NCBI GenBank assembly: GCA_020723385.1
Contig: DYIZ01000034.1
Span: forward strand, 1 to 46,295
DNA: 46,295 bases
Source: Candidatus Aquidulcis sp.
GTDB taxonomy: Bacteria > Chloroflexota > Anaerolineae > Anaerolineales > UBA4823
Direction: 5' to 3'
Each line of letters begins with the position of its first letter. The first letter of the stretch is position 1. Below are positions 16,085 to 27,200 of this stretch, piece by piece. Both the position numbers and the translations under genes were made by a program. Under the pieces are notes generated by a model, which saw nothing but the letters and a program-made list of their open reading frames with translations, was not told the origin of the DNA and did not search any database.

Positions 16085-16996
16085 ATGCCCACCGATCTGT
16101 TTCTTGCCCTGAAAGACCCCAGAAATCCGCGCGGCCACCCGATCCTGACGGCGCTACTGTATTCATATTGCCCGGCGGCGGCGCGCTGGTGGCTGGCCGG
16201 GGCAGACCCGCAGCCGCCCTTCGACCCGGTGTGGCAGGCGCTTGAGGATCAGGTGCAGGGCGGGGTGCTCAAGGATGTCTTGCGCGGATATGGCTACGAT
16301 AAGTGGTTGGATCTCGCCAAACAATATATCGAGCAGGTCGAAGCCTACCGCCGGCTGCACCCGGATGTGGTATCCCCGGAACGGCTGCCGTTCTTCACCG
16401 GTGGACGCACAACAGTAAGAATGCGTTTCGAGATGCAGCACGCAATTGATAAGTTAGGCGGAGCCTGGCAAAACTTCTTTGTGTATGTGCGCACCTGGGC
16501 ATTCTTGATCCCGGATTGGGGGCGAGCAGTCAAGTTTTCGATCCCGGCGGAATTCAAGGCGGCGCGCCTGGCGTTCACTCTGTCTGGGATTCGCCGCCCG
16601 GTATACTTTCCGGCCTGGCAGTGGGTAGGATACAAGGAGAAGAAATCCGGTTTGGTTGTCAAACGCATTGTGTTGGGCGCATTGACTGCTGGATTGGAAC
16701 AGGATCAGTTGCGCTACTCGCTGATCCTGCGAGCTGTGCCAGATGGAGAACCGCCCTGGGAGATCGCACCGGAAGTGTGGTCGCTGGATCGCAACACCGG
16801 TCAGGCAGCCCGGTTCGAGGCGCATCTGCCAGATGGGCTGGAGCGCCTCATCCAGCGGCTGGCAGAGCTGGCCGAGAGCCACCCATCGCCGCCGGCCAAT
16901 GCGTTACAGCGCCCGGCTCACTGTGCATATTGCGGCTACCGGGCGCAGTGCTACGACAAAGAAGGGCTGGCGACGCCCCTGGCCCTGGGATTTTAG
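16085..16996 (+). CDS. Cas4/AddB-like four-cysteine protein, possible PD-(D/E)XK relative
   Basis: 303 residues. One cysteine near the N-terminus in 'YSYCPAAARWWLAG' resembles the entry of Cas4/RecB-family nucleases, and three lie in the C-terminal 'CAYCGYRAQC' (CX2CX5C). This spacing matches the iron-sulfur site of AddB/Cas4 (family knowledge). The catalytic acidic-Lys core is not obvious by eye, so it may be an inactive or divergent member. It is placed between the prepilin peptidase and the VirB6-like gene; it could process transferred DNA. The start has no clear ribosome site. Confidence 0.5.
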   Translation: MPTDLFLALKDPRNPRGHPILTALLYSYCPAAARWWLAGADPQPPFDPVWQALEDQVQGGVLKDVLRGYGYDKWLDLAKQYIEQVEAYRRLHPDVVSPERLPFFTGGRTTVRMRFEMQHAIDKLGGAWQNFFVYVRTWAFLIPDWGRAVKFSIPAEFKAARLAFTLSGIRRPVYFPAWQWVGYKEKKSGLVVKRIVLGALTAGLEQDQLRYSLILRAVPDGEPPWEIAPEVWSLDRNTGQAARFEAHLPDGLERLIQRLAELAESHPSPPANALQRPAHCAYCGYRAQCYDKEGLATPLALGF

Positions 16997-17006
16997 GAGG
17001 ATTGCC

Positions 17007-19025
17007 ATGCAGGCAAAACGCAATTTGGTTATCGTAACGCTGGTGATCGTCTTCGGGATGTGTGCTGCCTTGTTGAGCGTGCTCCCGGCCTTGGCCGGTG
17101 GGCAGGGGCCTGATGTGATAGATGGCACGCCGGCCTCGACGCCGGTCTCTACCCCGGTCTCGACGCCTGCGCCGACAACCACCCCCGAACCGCAGCCGCC
17201 GATCATCCAGAACATCTTCCATAAGGTGTTGTTTCCTGCCCGCACGCTCAGCGACGCGTTACGCAAAGTGATGAACGACGCAGCGGTCAAGGAGACCAAG
17301 CACCTGATTGGGGAAACCGAACAGTGGCGCGAAGTGCTGGACGTGGTGCTTGCCCCCGGCCAGGTGAACTATTCGACCGTCGCCCAGGCCAGTATGAGCG
17401 CAGCTGCCGTCCTGGCCGTGGCGTTGTTTCTCTTACGTCTGGCGCTGTATCATTGGCACAAGCTGACCGGCGAACAAGACAGCCCAACGAGCGTCATCGG
17501 GGATTGGGTGACCGCGGGGATTATGGCGGTTGCGGCAGGGCCGCTGCTCGACCTGGTGGCGCGTTCGTGTTGGGAATTATCGCTGCGCGTGCTGGGCGAG
17601 ACGGGGTCGGTGGCGGCAGCCTTCGCTGATCTCATCTCGCCGGTGTCGGTCGTCAGTGGGGTGGAAAACGTGAGCAAGCTCGCCAGGCCGACCTTCTTTT
17701 CGAGCATCATCATCTATGGCATCGGGATATTGAGCATCCTGGCAGTGGCCGGGATACTGTATGCTTTCGTGACAGTCAGCACGGCGTTGTACGTGCTGGC
17801 GTTTCTGGCCCCGCCGGTGGCGGTGTTGGGGGTTGTCCCGCAGATGCGCTGGATCCGCTCGCTGTGGCTCAAGACCGTGGGGGTGGTGATGCTCATCCCG
17901 TTCGTGGCTGGGGGCATCTTCAAGGCTGCGACGACGATCACGATCCTGTACACCCCGGCCAGCGACGCGGGGACGCTGGTGCTTTTGATTCGGATTCTGT
18001 GGATGGCCGGGGCAGTGGGGCTGCTGCTGTCGCTGGCGGGGGTCCTCGGCAAGCTGACGATCCAGACAACGGTGGATGCGGCCAGGCAGCTGATCAGCGC
18101 GGTGAAGGGGGTGGTAGAGACGGCGGCGCTGGCGGCGACAGGGGTGGGCGCGGCAGCAGCCGGGGCAGGCGCGGCCGGCGCGGGGGCGGGCATGGGAGTG
18201 GGCGGCGGTGGGGGCGGGCTATCTGGCCTGTTGGGCGGGGGCGGGGGCAGCGGCGGCGGCGGAGGACTGGGAGCGCCTGGCAACAGTGGCGGCGGTGGGA
18301 GCGCGGGGAGGAGCAGCGGTGGTGGAAGTGGCGGCGGGCTGGAGCAGGCAATGAGTCACTATCAGAATGGCCAGGAGATGAACCGCTCTGCGGCGTTGTC
18401 TGATGCCTTTGGTTTTCGCCGCCTGGGGCAATTCTTCCGCTCTGGCGCACAGGATCAAACGCTGCAGGCGCGCCAGGCCGAACTACAGGATCGCATGACG
18501 CGCTTTGCTCAACAGGACGAGACGCGCCGGGAAGAAGGTGTAGGTGTGGGCGTGGAGCGCAGCGCGCGCATGGAGCGGCTGGAGCAGATCAACGCTTCGC
18601 CTGCCAGACAAGCGATTGAGACGATTGCCGCCCAGACGGGCGTTGGGAGTGTGCGCACAGCCGGCGATATGTATGCAGCCTATTCAACCGCCCATTTGGG
18701 CGCTTCACTGCCGGACACATTCAAGGGCGAGGCAGGGTTCGTCAACGCTTTCAACCAGCTCAGCGCGCGGCTGGTAGAACAAAATCCCGATCACAACCTG
18801 GCGCTCCTGGCGCAATCCCATAGCGGTGAGATCGGCGCGATGGTCAAGACGTATGCGTTGTCAAAAGACGCTTACGACCAACTCCCGAACACTATCAGCC
18901 ATCTGGTTCAAGATGCGGGCGCGGCGCGGTTGGCCCACAATCTCCAAATCGGAGCCGATAGAGGCCTGAAAACCAACACGAAACCGCCATCGGCTGTAGC
19001 TGAGGGGAACGAGCCGACGCCATAA
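17007..19025 (+). CDS. VirB6/TrbL-like type IV secretion channel protein
   Basis: 672 residues from the ATG at 17007 with AGGAGG 8 bp upstream. A signal-like helix (5-30) precedes a Thr/Pro linker (about 40-70). Residues 130-400 hold at least five to six membrane helices, with a long 'FVTVSTALYVLAFLAPPVAVL' segment typical of VirB6/TrbL. A very Gly-rich low-complexity hinge (about 385-450) follows, then a hydrophilic helical tail (about 460-672). Family knowledge: the inner-membrane conduit of conjugation machines. The Gly-rich hinge and tail are longer than in most VirB6 proteins and might be a transferred or regulatory domain. Confidence 0.72.
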   Translation: MQAKRNLVIVTLVIVFGMCAALLSVLPALAGGQGPDVIDGTPASTPVSTPVSTPAPTTTPEPQPPIIQNIFHKVLFPARTLSDALRKVMNDAAVKETKHLIGETEQWREVLDVVLAPGQVNYSTVAQASMSAAAVLAVALFLLRLALYHWHKLTGEQDSPTSVIGDWVTAGIMAVAAGPLLDLVARSCWELSLRVLGETGSVAAAFADLISPVSVVSGVENVSKLARPTFFSSIIIYGIGILSILAVAGILYAFVTVSTALYVLAFLAPPVAVLGVVPQMRWIRSLWLKTVGVVMLIPFVAGGIFKAATTITILYTPASDAGTLVLLIRILWMAGAVGLLLSLAGVLGKLTIQTTVDAARQLISAVKGVVETAALAATGVGAAAAGAGAAGAGAGMGVGGGGGGLSGLLGGGGGSGGGGGLGAPGNSGGGGSAGRSSGGGSGGGLEQAMSHYQNGQEMNRSAALSDAFGFRRLGQFFRSGAQDQTLQARQAELQDRMTRFAQQDETRREEGVGVGVERSARMERLEQINASPARQAIETIAAQTGVGSVRTAGDMYAAYSTAHLGASLPDTFKGEAGFVNAFNQLSARLVEQNPDHNLALLAQSHSGEIGAMVKTYALSKDAYDQLPNTISHLVQDAGAARLAHNLQIGADRGLKTNTKPPSAVAEGNEPTP

Positions 19026-19103
19026 CTATCAATAACGCCGGCATTCGTGGAAACGTTCGGCGATCGCAGGGCACTCTGCGCAAGATATGATATGAGGTGA
19101 AAC

Positions 19104-19571
19104 TTGGATCCAACAACCGAAATGTTTGTGGCGCTATCTTTCTTCTTTTTCAGCCTGCTGGACACGCGCTATCGCACAGTTCCCGCCATCGAGGTTTTCT
19201 TCATAGGAACGTTATTCCTGGCGGTGTGGACGCACCCGCTGGTGGTGATTGCCGTTGTGCTTGCGTTCACATGGGGCCGGGTGCGGGCGGCGCCGGGGTA
19301 TATCGTCTTGCCGCTGCTGTTCGTGCCGACCACCTGGGGTGTGCTTCTGGCGGGGTACGGCGTGCGGAAAGATGTTGTGGGGCGCTCTGACCTGGTGGCG
19401 GTAGCGGGGCTGGCCTGCCTGTATCCCTGGCAGGCGCTGGTGATGTGCTTCATCGGCATAGAATTATTCAGACGTTTATGGCGGCGGCGCTGGCCGGGGC
19501 CAGTTCCGGCGCTGCCGGGGATGCTCTTGGGGCTGGCGGTGTATATTGTGCTCAGACCGATGGTGGTATAA
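19104..19571 (+). CDS. Divergent A24-type prepilin-peptidase-like membrane protein
   Basis: 155 residues from the TTG at 19104 (GAGGTG 4 bp upstream); the ATG at 19122 is an alternative. Several membrane helices. 'SLLDTRYRTVP' (D20) matches the first catalytic site of A24 peptidases, and 'GRSDLVAVAGL' (D96) replaces the usual GxGD…: both aspartates are present but the flanking Gly is partly lost. It follows the VirB6-like gene, so it may be a second, specialised peptidase or a non-catalytic homologue. The first homologue is at 15618. Confidence 0.6.
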   Translation: MDPTTEMFVALSFFFFSLLDTRYRTVPAIEVFFIGTLFLAVWTHPLVVIAVVLAFTWGRVRAAPGYIVLPLLFVPTTWGVLLAGYGVRKDVVGRSDLVAVAGLACLYPWQALVMCFIGIELFRRLWRRRWPGPVPALPGMLLGLAVYIVLRPMVV

Positions 19572-19642
19572 CGAAAATTGTTTAAATTAGATGGGAGCCC
19601 TGGTATCCTTGTGCGGTCACCACACCAAACAAGGAGAAAACC

Positions 19643-19744
19643 ATGACTCCCAAAACAAATCATAAGCGGCTTGACGGCGAAGGTCAAGCACTGGCGCATA
19701 TCCGTGCCCGCAAAGGATACATCCCCACTGGAGATTTCACATAA
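19643..19744 (+). CDS. 33-residue small ORF with strong ribosome site
   Basis: ATG at 19643 with AAGGAG 7 bp upstream. It encodes a short basic peptide (…GQALAHIRARKGYIPTGDFT). The stop falls just where the sequence becomes A+T-rich and the minus-strand RHS block begins. It may be a real small protein, or a gene cut off by insertion of that block. Function unknown. Confidence 0.4.
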   Translation: MTPKTNHKRLDGEGQALAHIRARKGYIPTGDFT

Positions 19745-19821
19745 TTCTTGACATACCGCTGACCGATCATTGCGGCTATCTAATAGGTGGATTTTGCTAC
19801 CGGACAAATAGTGGTTGACTA

Positions 19822-20280
19822 TTAGTATAGACAATCACCGATATTTGAACATTCTATAACGAAACGGTGTAAAAAGAAATACAGAAAGATCGAACCAAGA
19901 GCTAATAAAACTATTGCCAATATTAAAGCGCCTACCTTATCACCAAATCGCCAATCCAACAAACTATTATCCTTTACTGTTCCAATGTTAATGGCAAGCC
20001 AATTCCTAAATTTCCGAGGAAACAATAATGATAATAAACCTATTCCCAACAATTGAGAAAAGCATGAAATCCACGATACCCAATATAGCCACTGCGCGCC
20101 GCTATTTGCCCATATCGTATTAAGAATAATGGGTAGGAGGAGAAGCGCAAATAGAAATGCCCTAAACATGTATTTTCGTAGAGCGGTACCAAGGATCCAA
20201 TTTTTAGAACTAGTTTCAGGCTGGGTCGGGATTTGGCTCTGATTATTCGGTTTGATTTCAGATTGGCGTTTTGATGGCAT
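19822..20280 (-). CDS. Small multi-pass membrane protein, probable immunity partner of the RHS tip
   Basis: 152 residues. A polar Gln/Ser/Pro-rich N-terminus (1-35), then hydrophobic helices at about 38-57, 66-85 and 115-137, and a short tail with two Cys. The ATG touches the stop codon of the giant gene, so translation is probably coupled. Established pattern: an RHS polymorphic toxin is followed directly by a small gene for its immunity protein. A membrane immunity protein would suit a toxin acting at the membrane. Base composition is more A+T-rich than the surroundings, as for the toxin tip. No family is recognised. Confidence 0.6.
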   Translation of the reverse strand: MPSKRQSEIKPNNQSQIPTQPETSSKNWILGTALRKYMFRAFLFALLLLPIILNTIWANSGAQWLYWVSWISCFSQLLGIGLLSLLFPRKFRNWLAINIGTVKDNSLLDWRFGDKVGALILAIVLLALGSIFLYFFLHRFVIECSNIGDCLY

Positions 20281-21264
20281 TAAGGCATACCTCCTGTCAA
20301 TGAAGCGGCTTTCTGTTCAAGATCGCCTCGAAAAGTTGCTTTTATGCTAGGATCCAAACCTAGTAAAGCATCTATTAAATAATTCCACCCCAATTCTGGC
20401 CGTGTATCGCCGGTGTAACGAGTATAACTTAGGTCAACTGAAGCGCTCAACCCACCACCGACACTGACAAGAACAACTGCTGATCCATTCTCGCGGCTCC
20501 ACCATATAGTAGATGTTGCACCTACACCTCCAACTCCGATGAAAAAATCACCGCCAAAAGATAAATACTGAATGCTTGATATCATTGTATTTGAATCCGC
20601 GATCAAGGAATTAGTACCTCGATAAATCGCGCCATATGCATCTGATGTAACATAACCTTCTGAATAGACTGGTAATGATATACCGAATCCAAGACCAACT
20701 TGACCTGATATATATATATTACCCCACCTATCAACAAGGGTCGAGACATTAAAACCAAGACCGCACCTCGATTCAAACCGCAACAATTTTTGTATGATCC
20801 ACCATAATCTACCACCATCTGGTAGTATTACGCTACGGAAATCAGGTAAATCTATTCTATCTGCACCATCTATGTATAATCCCTTAAGACCTGATTGCCC
20901 CTCAAGCCAATAATGTGTTGGACTATTGTCGCGCCATAATGTATGAGCTATGTTATCCAATAGATAACTAATATTCGCGTATTTATCCATTACTATCTCA
21001 TTCTTATTAGGATCGTAATCTAATATCACCTCATCAACCTGATCGAGTTGCGGGATAACGGCGAGGTTTATATTGATCCTATGAAATTTTAAGCGATCAC
21101 CTGGTGTTGCATCAAGCAATGCTGCTATCAGCCCCCAAATTGGGTGTCTAGGGTGTCTAGCCTCGTGAGTTCCAATATAATCTGTTGGATATGTACCAAT
21201 ATAGTCTAATAGATCTGAAAAACTAGGTTTCCTAAACGATCGTGCTATTTCTTCTGGGCTAAAC
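20280..21264 (-). other. Variable C-terminal tip of the RHS protein, putative toxin
   Basis: About 328 residues after 'NPVVNTDPSG'. No catalytic motif is recognised. The second half is rich in Gly with alternating polar/hydrophobic residues ('GLGFNVSTLVDRWGNIYISGQVGLGFGIS'), as in beta-sheet or pore-like domains. It is more A+T-rich than the YD-repeat part, as expected of exchangeable toxin tips. Paired with a membrane immunity-like protein. Confidence 0.5.
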
Positions 21265-24200
21265 ATACCAGATGGGTCTGTGTTGACGACTGGGTTGGCT
21301 GATCCGTAAAGATACAAATTATTCTCAATTCCTGATGGATCTTTTTGAACAAACCTTCCCACCCCCGGCTGGTAGTATCGCGCCCGTAGGTACACCATCC
21401 CCGTCCCATCCGTCCATTCGCCAGTGTACCCGTAGCTGGTCGCACCGTTTCCTGTGTTGTCCAACGTTTCCCCATACGGATTATACGACTTCGCCAGCGT
21501 CACAGTACCATCGGAATCCGCAAGCTGCCGTACAGAGCCAAGCGCGTCACTCAGGTAATACTCCTTCCCGACAATACCGGTCTCGGAAATCCGCCTGCGA
21601 CCATAGAGATACATGTTCTCACCGTCACTCAATACCTGGATCAGGCCGGTGTTCAGATCGAGTGTGTAACGTGTCTCTGTTCCGTTAACGGTTTGTCGCA
21701 ACCGGTCTCCTTCCCCATTATACCCGTAACCGACTGCCAACTGCCCGCTGACAACCGTCAACCGATTGGCATGATCGTAGCTGTAAGCGTTCACGCTGTC
21801 CGAGAGCAGGTTGCCGTTGTCATCCCAACTGTACGTCACGCCATGCCCCGCGCTCACCAGGCGATTGGCGGCGTCATACTGGTACAGGGTCGTATGCCCC
21901 GGATCGCTGGCAGTCAGGCGGTTGCCCATCGAATCGTAAGTATAGTGGAAGTAGAGACCACTGCTGTAGTCCGCCGCTTTCAGACGGTATAGGTGATCGT
22001 AGGTATAGGCGATCGTGGTGGTAGTCTGATGGTCGGATAGTCGGATGGTTGTCAGGTCGGGCAGGTTGAGTTTCGACCAGCCGGGCAGGGTGGGGAGCGC
22101 CGCCAGTGGATCGCGGGCAGCCAGCCGGGTGGAGATGGCCCAATTGGCCGGCGCGCTGACTGTCTCGGCCAGTGGGACAGTCGAGTAAAAGATACCCTTA
22201 CTGCCACCGTCGAAGCCGCCGGTCGCCGCGACGCTGATGGCTGCGGTGGTGCAGCCGGGAATAGCGCAGTGATTCTGGCTGCCGCTCCAATATTGTCCGC
22301 CGCTCTTGTCAGCGCGGAAGCGGTAGTTACCCAACGGCAGGGTGAATGTTGCCTGCCCGTCAGCGTTGGTCGTCTTGTTGTAGCCAGTGTAGGTGGATCC
22401 GTTGAAGGCATACACCGGCAGGCCGGCCTGCGGCGTGTTGTTCGTGTTCAGTATGGTCACGATGACCGGGATCGTCACCGTGACGTTAGCTGCTGTACAG
22501 CCGGGCAGGGTGCAGTGATTTTGTGTGTCGCTCCAGAACTGAGTCCCGTTCTTGTCTGCCCGGAAGCGGTAGCTGCCCTGCGGCAGCGTGAATGTTGCCT
22601 GCCCGCTGACGTTGGTGGTTTTGTAGTAACCGGTGTAGGTTGTCCCATCGAAGGCGTACACCGTCAGCCCGGATTGAGGAGTTCCATCGGTGTCGAGAAC
22701 GGTTACGACCACTGGGACGGTTACGGTTACTGATGCGCTCTCACAGCCAGGGATTGTGCAGTGATTGACTGTTCCACTCCAGAATTGCACGCCATTCTTA
22801 TCAGCGCGGAAACGGTAATCCGCTTGCGGCAGGGTAAACGTGGCCTGCCCGCTGGCGTCGGTGGTTTTGTAGTAGCCAGAGTAAGCCGCCCCGTTGAAGG
22901 CGTAGACTGTCAAACCCGCCGCCGGGTTGCCGTCCGTGTCCAAAACGGTGACAACTACGGGGATTGTGACAGTGACGCTGGCCGAAGCGCAGCCCGGAAT
23001 CGTGCAGTGGTTGCTTGATCCGCTCCAGAATTGCACACCATTCTTGTCTGCCCGGAAGCGATAACTGCCTTGCGGCAGGATGAAGCTGGCCTGCCCGTTG
23101 GCGTCGGTTGTTTTGGTGTAGCCGGTGTAGGTCGCCCCATTGAAGGCATAGACAGACAAACCAGCCGCCGGGCTGCCGTTTGTATCCAACACGGTAACCA
23201 GCACGGAGGCGGTTACCGTGATCGCGGCGCTCGTGCAGCCGGGTATTGTGCAGTGGTTGGCAGCTCCGCTCCAGAACTGCGTGCCAGCCTTGTCGGCGCG
23301 GAAGCGGTACGAGCCTTGCGGCAGCGTGAACGAGACTTGCCCCTCGGCGTTGGTCACGCCGGTGAAGCCGGTGTAGGTTGTCCCATCATAGACATAGACG
23401 CTCAACCCTGGCTGGAGTACGCCGTAATTGTCCACCACGGTGACCGACAGCGCGCCGGTGACGGCGACACTCGTGGTTGTACAGCCGGGGATAGTGCAAT
23501 GGTTACTTGTCCCACTCCAGAACTGCGTGCCATTCTTGTCGGCGCGGAAGCGGTAGCTACCTGTCGGCAGAATGAACGTTGCTTGCCCATTCGCGTCTGT
23601 CGTCTTGTTGTAATTGGTATACGTAGCGCTATCGAAGGCATACACCGACAATCCGGCTTGTGGATTCCCATCCGTATCCAGTACGGTCACGACGACGGGA
23701 ATCGTCACCGTGACGCTGGTTGCTGTGCAACCGGGCAGGGTACAGTGATTCTGCGTGTCGCTCCAGAACTGCGTGCCATTCTTGTCTGTCCGGAAGCGGT
23801 AGTTACCTTGGGGCAAAGTGAATATGGCCTGACCATTGGCGTCGGTGACTTTGTTGTAGTTGGTATAGGTCGAGCCATCGAAGGTGTACACAGCCAGCCC
23901 CGATTGAGGGATCCCATCAGTATCGAGAACGGTCACAACCACCGGGATGGTCACAGTCACTGATGCGCTCTCGCAACCTGGCAGGGTGCAGTGGTTGCTC
24001 GATCCACTCCAGAATTGCGTGCCGTTCTTGTCGACGCGGAACCGATAGTTGCCCTGAGGTAAGGTAAATACTGCCTGCCCGCTGGCGTCGGTGATTTCAT
24101 GGAAACCGGCGTAGGTTTCGCCGTCGAAGGCATACACGGACAATCCACCAGCAGGGTTTCCACCGGTATCGAGCACCACCACAGATATCGGGATCGTCAC

Positions 24201-27200
24201 TGTGATCGCCGCGCCCGCGCAGCCTGGGATCGTGCAGTGATCTGTTATCCCGCTCCAGAATTGTGTGCCATTCCTATCGGCGCGGAAACGATACTCCCCT
24301 TGTAGCAGAGTGAACGATACCTGTCCATTGGCATCCGTCACGCCCTGTTTACCTGTGTACGTGGTACCTGTGAACGCATACACCGCCAGTCCAGCCGCCG
24401 GATTACCATTCGTATCTAGCGCTGTCACCGTGATCGGGTTGGTCACTGTGATGTCCACATGGCCGCATCCAGGAACCATGCAGTGGTTCGCCGCGCCACT
24501 CCAGAACTGCGTCCCGTTCTTGTCAGCGCGGAAGCGATACGCTCCGTCCGGCAAATCGAACGATACCCGCCCTGCAGAATCCGTGACCCCGCTGTAGCCT
24601 GTATAGGATGATTCATTGAAGGCATACACAGTCAGCCCGGCCTTCGGCGCGCCGTATGGGTCGCGCACCAGCGCAACTTGCCCAGTGTCGGGCTGCAATA
24701 CCGTCTCGGTAACCGCCGTCCGGTTGCCCACGGCATCATAGGCGTATTCGAAGCTAGATAGCAGTTCATAAGCTGTAGCGTGTTCGATGCTGGTGACTCG
24801 CCCCGCACCATCGTAAGTATAGGCGGTTGTTACCCCATTGGCGCGTGTTTCCGTTAGCAGTTGCCCGGCCGCATCGTAGGTATAAGTGATGATCAGTGAT
24901 GACAGACTGCCAACAACCGTGAGACGATTGAGCGCATCGAATGTGTATGTGATGACTTCGCCTGTTGGATAGATCAAAGCGGTCCGATTGCCGATAGCAT
25001 TGTAGGTATACCCCACTGTACCTGTGAAGGGATCAGTAATAGTGACCGGCCGACCGACGAGATCGTAATCCCAGCGGGTAATTCCCACCCCATCGGTCAT
25101 CACTGTCCGCCACCCCAGGCCGTTATACGCGAAGCTAACATCGGCGTCGGGGTCAGGATAATCCGTCTCCACCAGCCGCCCTAACTTGTCATAGACAAAG
25201 TACGTGGTAAATCCATTGGCGTCCATCTTGCTGGCCTGTTGGCCTGCGGCATCGTAATTGTATTTCCAGATGTGACTTAACGCATCGGTCTCTGCCGCTA
25301 ACCTCCCCAGCTCATCATACTGATAACTGATGACTGAATACTGCTCACTGATGATGGGCAGTTGGCTGCTGATAACGGCGAGCCGGTTTCCTGAAACATC
25401 GTAAGTGTATTCCGTGCGCACGTTGGCATCGGTGCCGGCGGGGGTGCCCGGGATGCAATTCTCGACAACTGCTGTGAGCCGTCCCACTTCGTCGTATTCG
25501 AAGCACGTCACGACCCCGTTGGCGTCTTTGGCGCTGATTCGCTGGCTTGCCGAATCGTATTCGGTCTCGCTGCGCAGATTTTGGTCGGTGCGCGTCGGAT
25601 CGTACGCAGGCGGGGTGTCATTTTGGACAGCCCAGCCGGTCAGGTTTTCCACAAGCAGCCAGGGGCGGCCCAGCCCATCATAGTAGGTGCGTGTGACGCG
25701 GCCAATGGGATCCACGTTGGCGATGGCCTGCCCGGCGAGATTGTAGATCGTCTCACTGCGCACGTTCTGGTCGGGATGATCGGGGTTGAAAGAGGGCGGC
25801 GTCTCGTTTTGCACATCCCACCCGGTCAGGTTGCGCACAGTCAGCCAGGCGCGCCCCAGCCCGTCGGTGTAGGTGCGCGTGATTCTTCCGAGCGCATCCA
25901 CGCTGGCAATCGCCTGACCGCCTTTGCCATAGATCGTCTCGGTGCGAATGTTCCGATCAGGATAAGCCGGATCGTACGCTGGTGGGGTATCCTGTTGGAC
26001 ATCCTGCCCGGTCAGGTTACGAACCACCACCCAGGAACGGCCCAGCTCGTCGAAATAAGTGCGCGTGACACGGCCAAACGCGTCCACACTGGCTATCGTT
26101 CGTCCGTAACCATCGAAGATTGTCTCCGAGCGGATATTCCGGTCGGGAAAATCCGGGTTGAAGGGGGGCGGCGTCTCATCGGTGATCTCCTGCCCCCGCA
26201 GATTGCGGACAACGAGATACGCCCTTCCAAGGGAATCGTAATACGTGCGGGTCACGCGGCCGCTGTTGTCAATCGAGGCGATTGCCCGCCCATCATCGTT
26301 GTCATAGACCGTCTCATTGTGCAGGTTGCGGTCGGGGTGCGCCGGGTTGTAGTCCGGCGGCGTCTTTTTCTTGATCGCATCCAGGTTCGGCAGCGGCTCG
26401 CCATCCAATCCGAGCACGACCAGGTTTTGCACAGTCAAATACGGGCGGCCATAATCGTCGTAGTAGGTGCGTGTGACTCGCCCTGCCGGATCAATGGTGG
26501 CTATCGCCACGCCAGCTTTATCATATACTGTCTGGCTGGTGAGGTTCTCGTCCACCGTGCGCAGATCGGGCGTTGGCGGCTCATCGGCGGTGATTTCCCA
26601 ACCGGTCAGGTTCTGAACCGTATACTCTCCGCGTCCAAGCGTGTCGAAATAGGTGCGGTTGATGCGGCCTGCTGGATCTACCGTTGCGAAGGCGTTTCCA
26701 TTGGCATCGTAGATTGTGCGGCTGGTGATGTTCTCGTTGGGATAGCTCGATTGATAAATGGGCGGCGATGTCCGGGTGACAGCTTCCTCGACCGGCAGCG
26801 GCTCACCCAAACCGTCGCGCACGACCAAATTTTGCGTCACATATTCCTGGCGGTTGAGAATATCATAATATGTGCGTGTGACGCGTCCACCGGCATCCAC
26901 TGTGGCGATCACATTCCCGTTCTTGTCATAGATTGTGCGCGTGATCATGTTCTGGTCAATCGTGCGCAGGTTGGACGGCGGCGGCTCGTCCTCAGTGATG
27001 CCCCAATTGGTCAGGTTTTGCGCCACATACTCCGGGCGGTTTTGCGCATCGTAATATATGCGCGTGATTCTACCGGTTGTATCAATCGTGGCGATCACCT
27101 TTCCGGCGTCATCATAGACCGTCTGTATCACCAGGTTTTGCGTCGCCGTTCGAAGATGAGTGGGCGGCAGATAGGGATTGTCAATCGCCCAACCGGTCAG

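Noticed and set aside
16743-17006. N-terminal extension of the VirB6-like gene
   Set aside because: It overlaps the end of the Cas4/AddB-like gene; the ATG at 17007 has a strong ribosome site and begins a signal-like helix.
17714-18283. Pro-rich minus-strand ORF opposite the VirB6-like gene
   Set aside because: It arises from the complement of the Gly-rich low-complexity DNA.
23031-23963. 310-codon plus-strand frame opposite the cysteine repeats
   Set aside because: Shadow of the 82-residue repeat on the other strand, with the same periodicity.
22215-24690. Regular 246-bp repeat pattern that could suggest a CRISPR array
   Set aside because: Units are long, in frame and protein coding, with silent differences; no short identical repeats with unique spacers and no cas genes.
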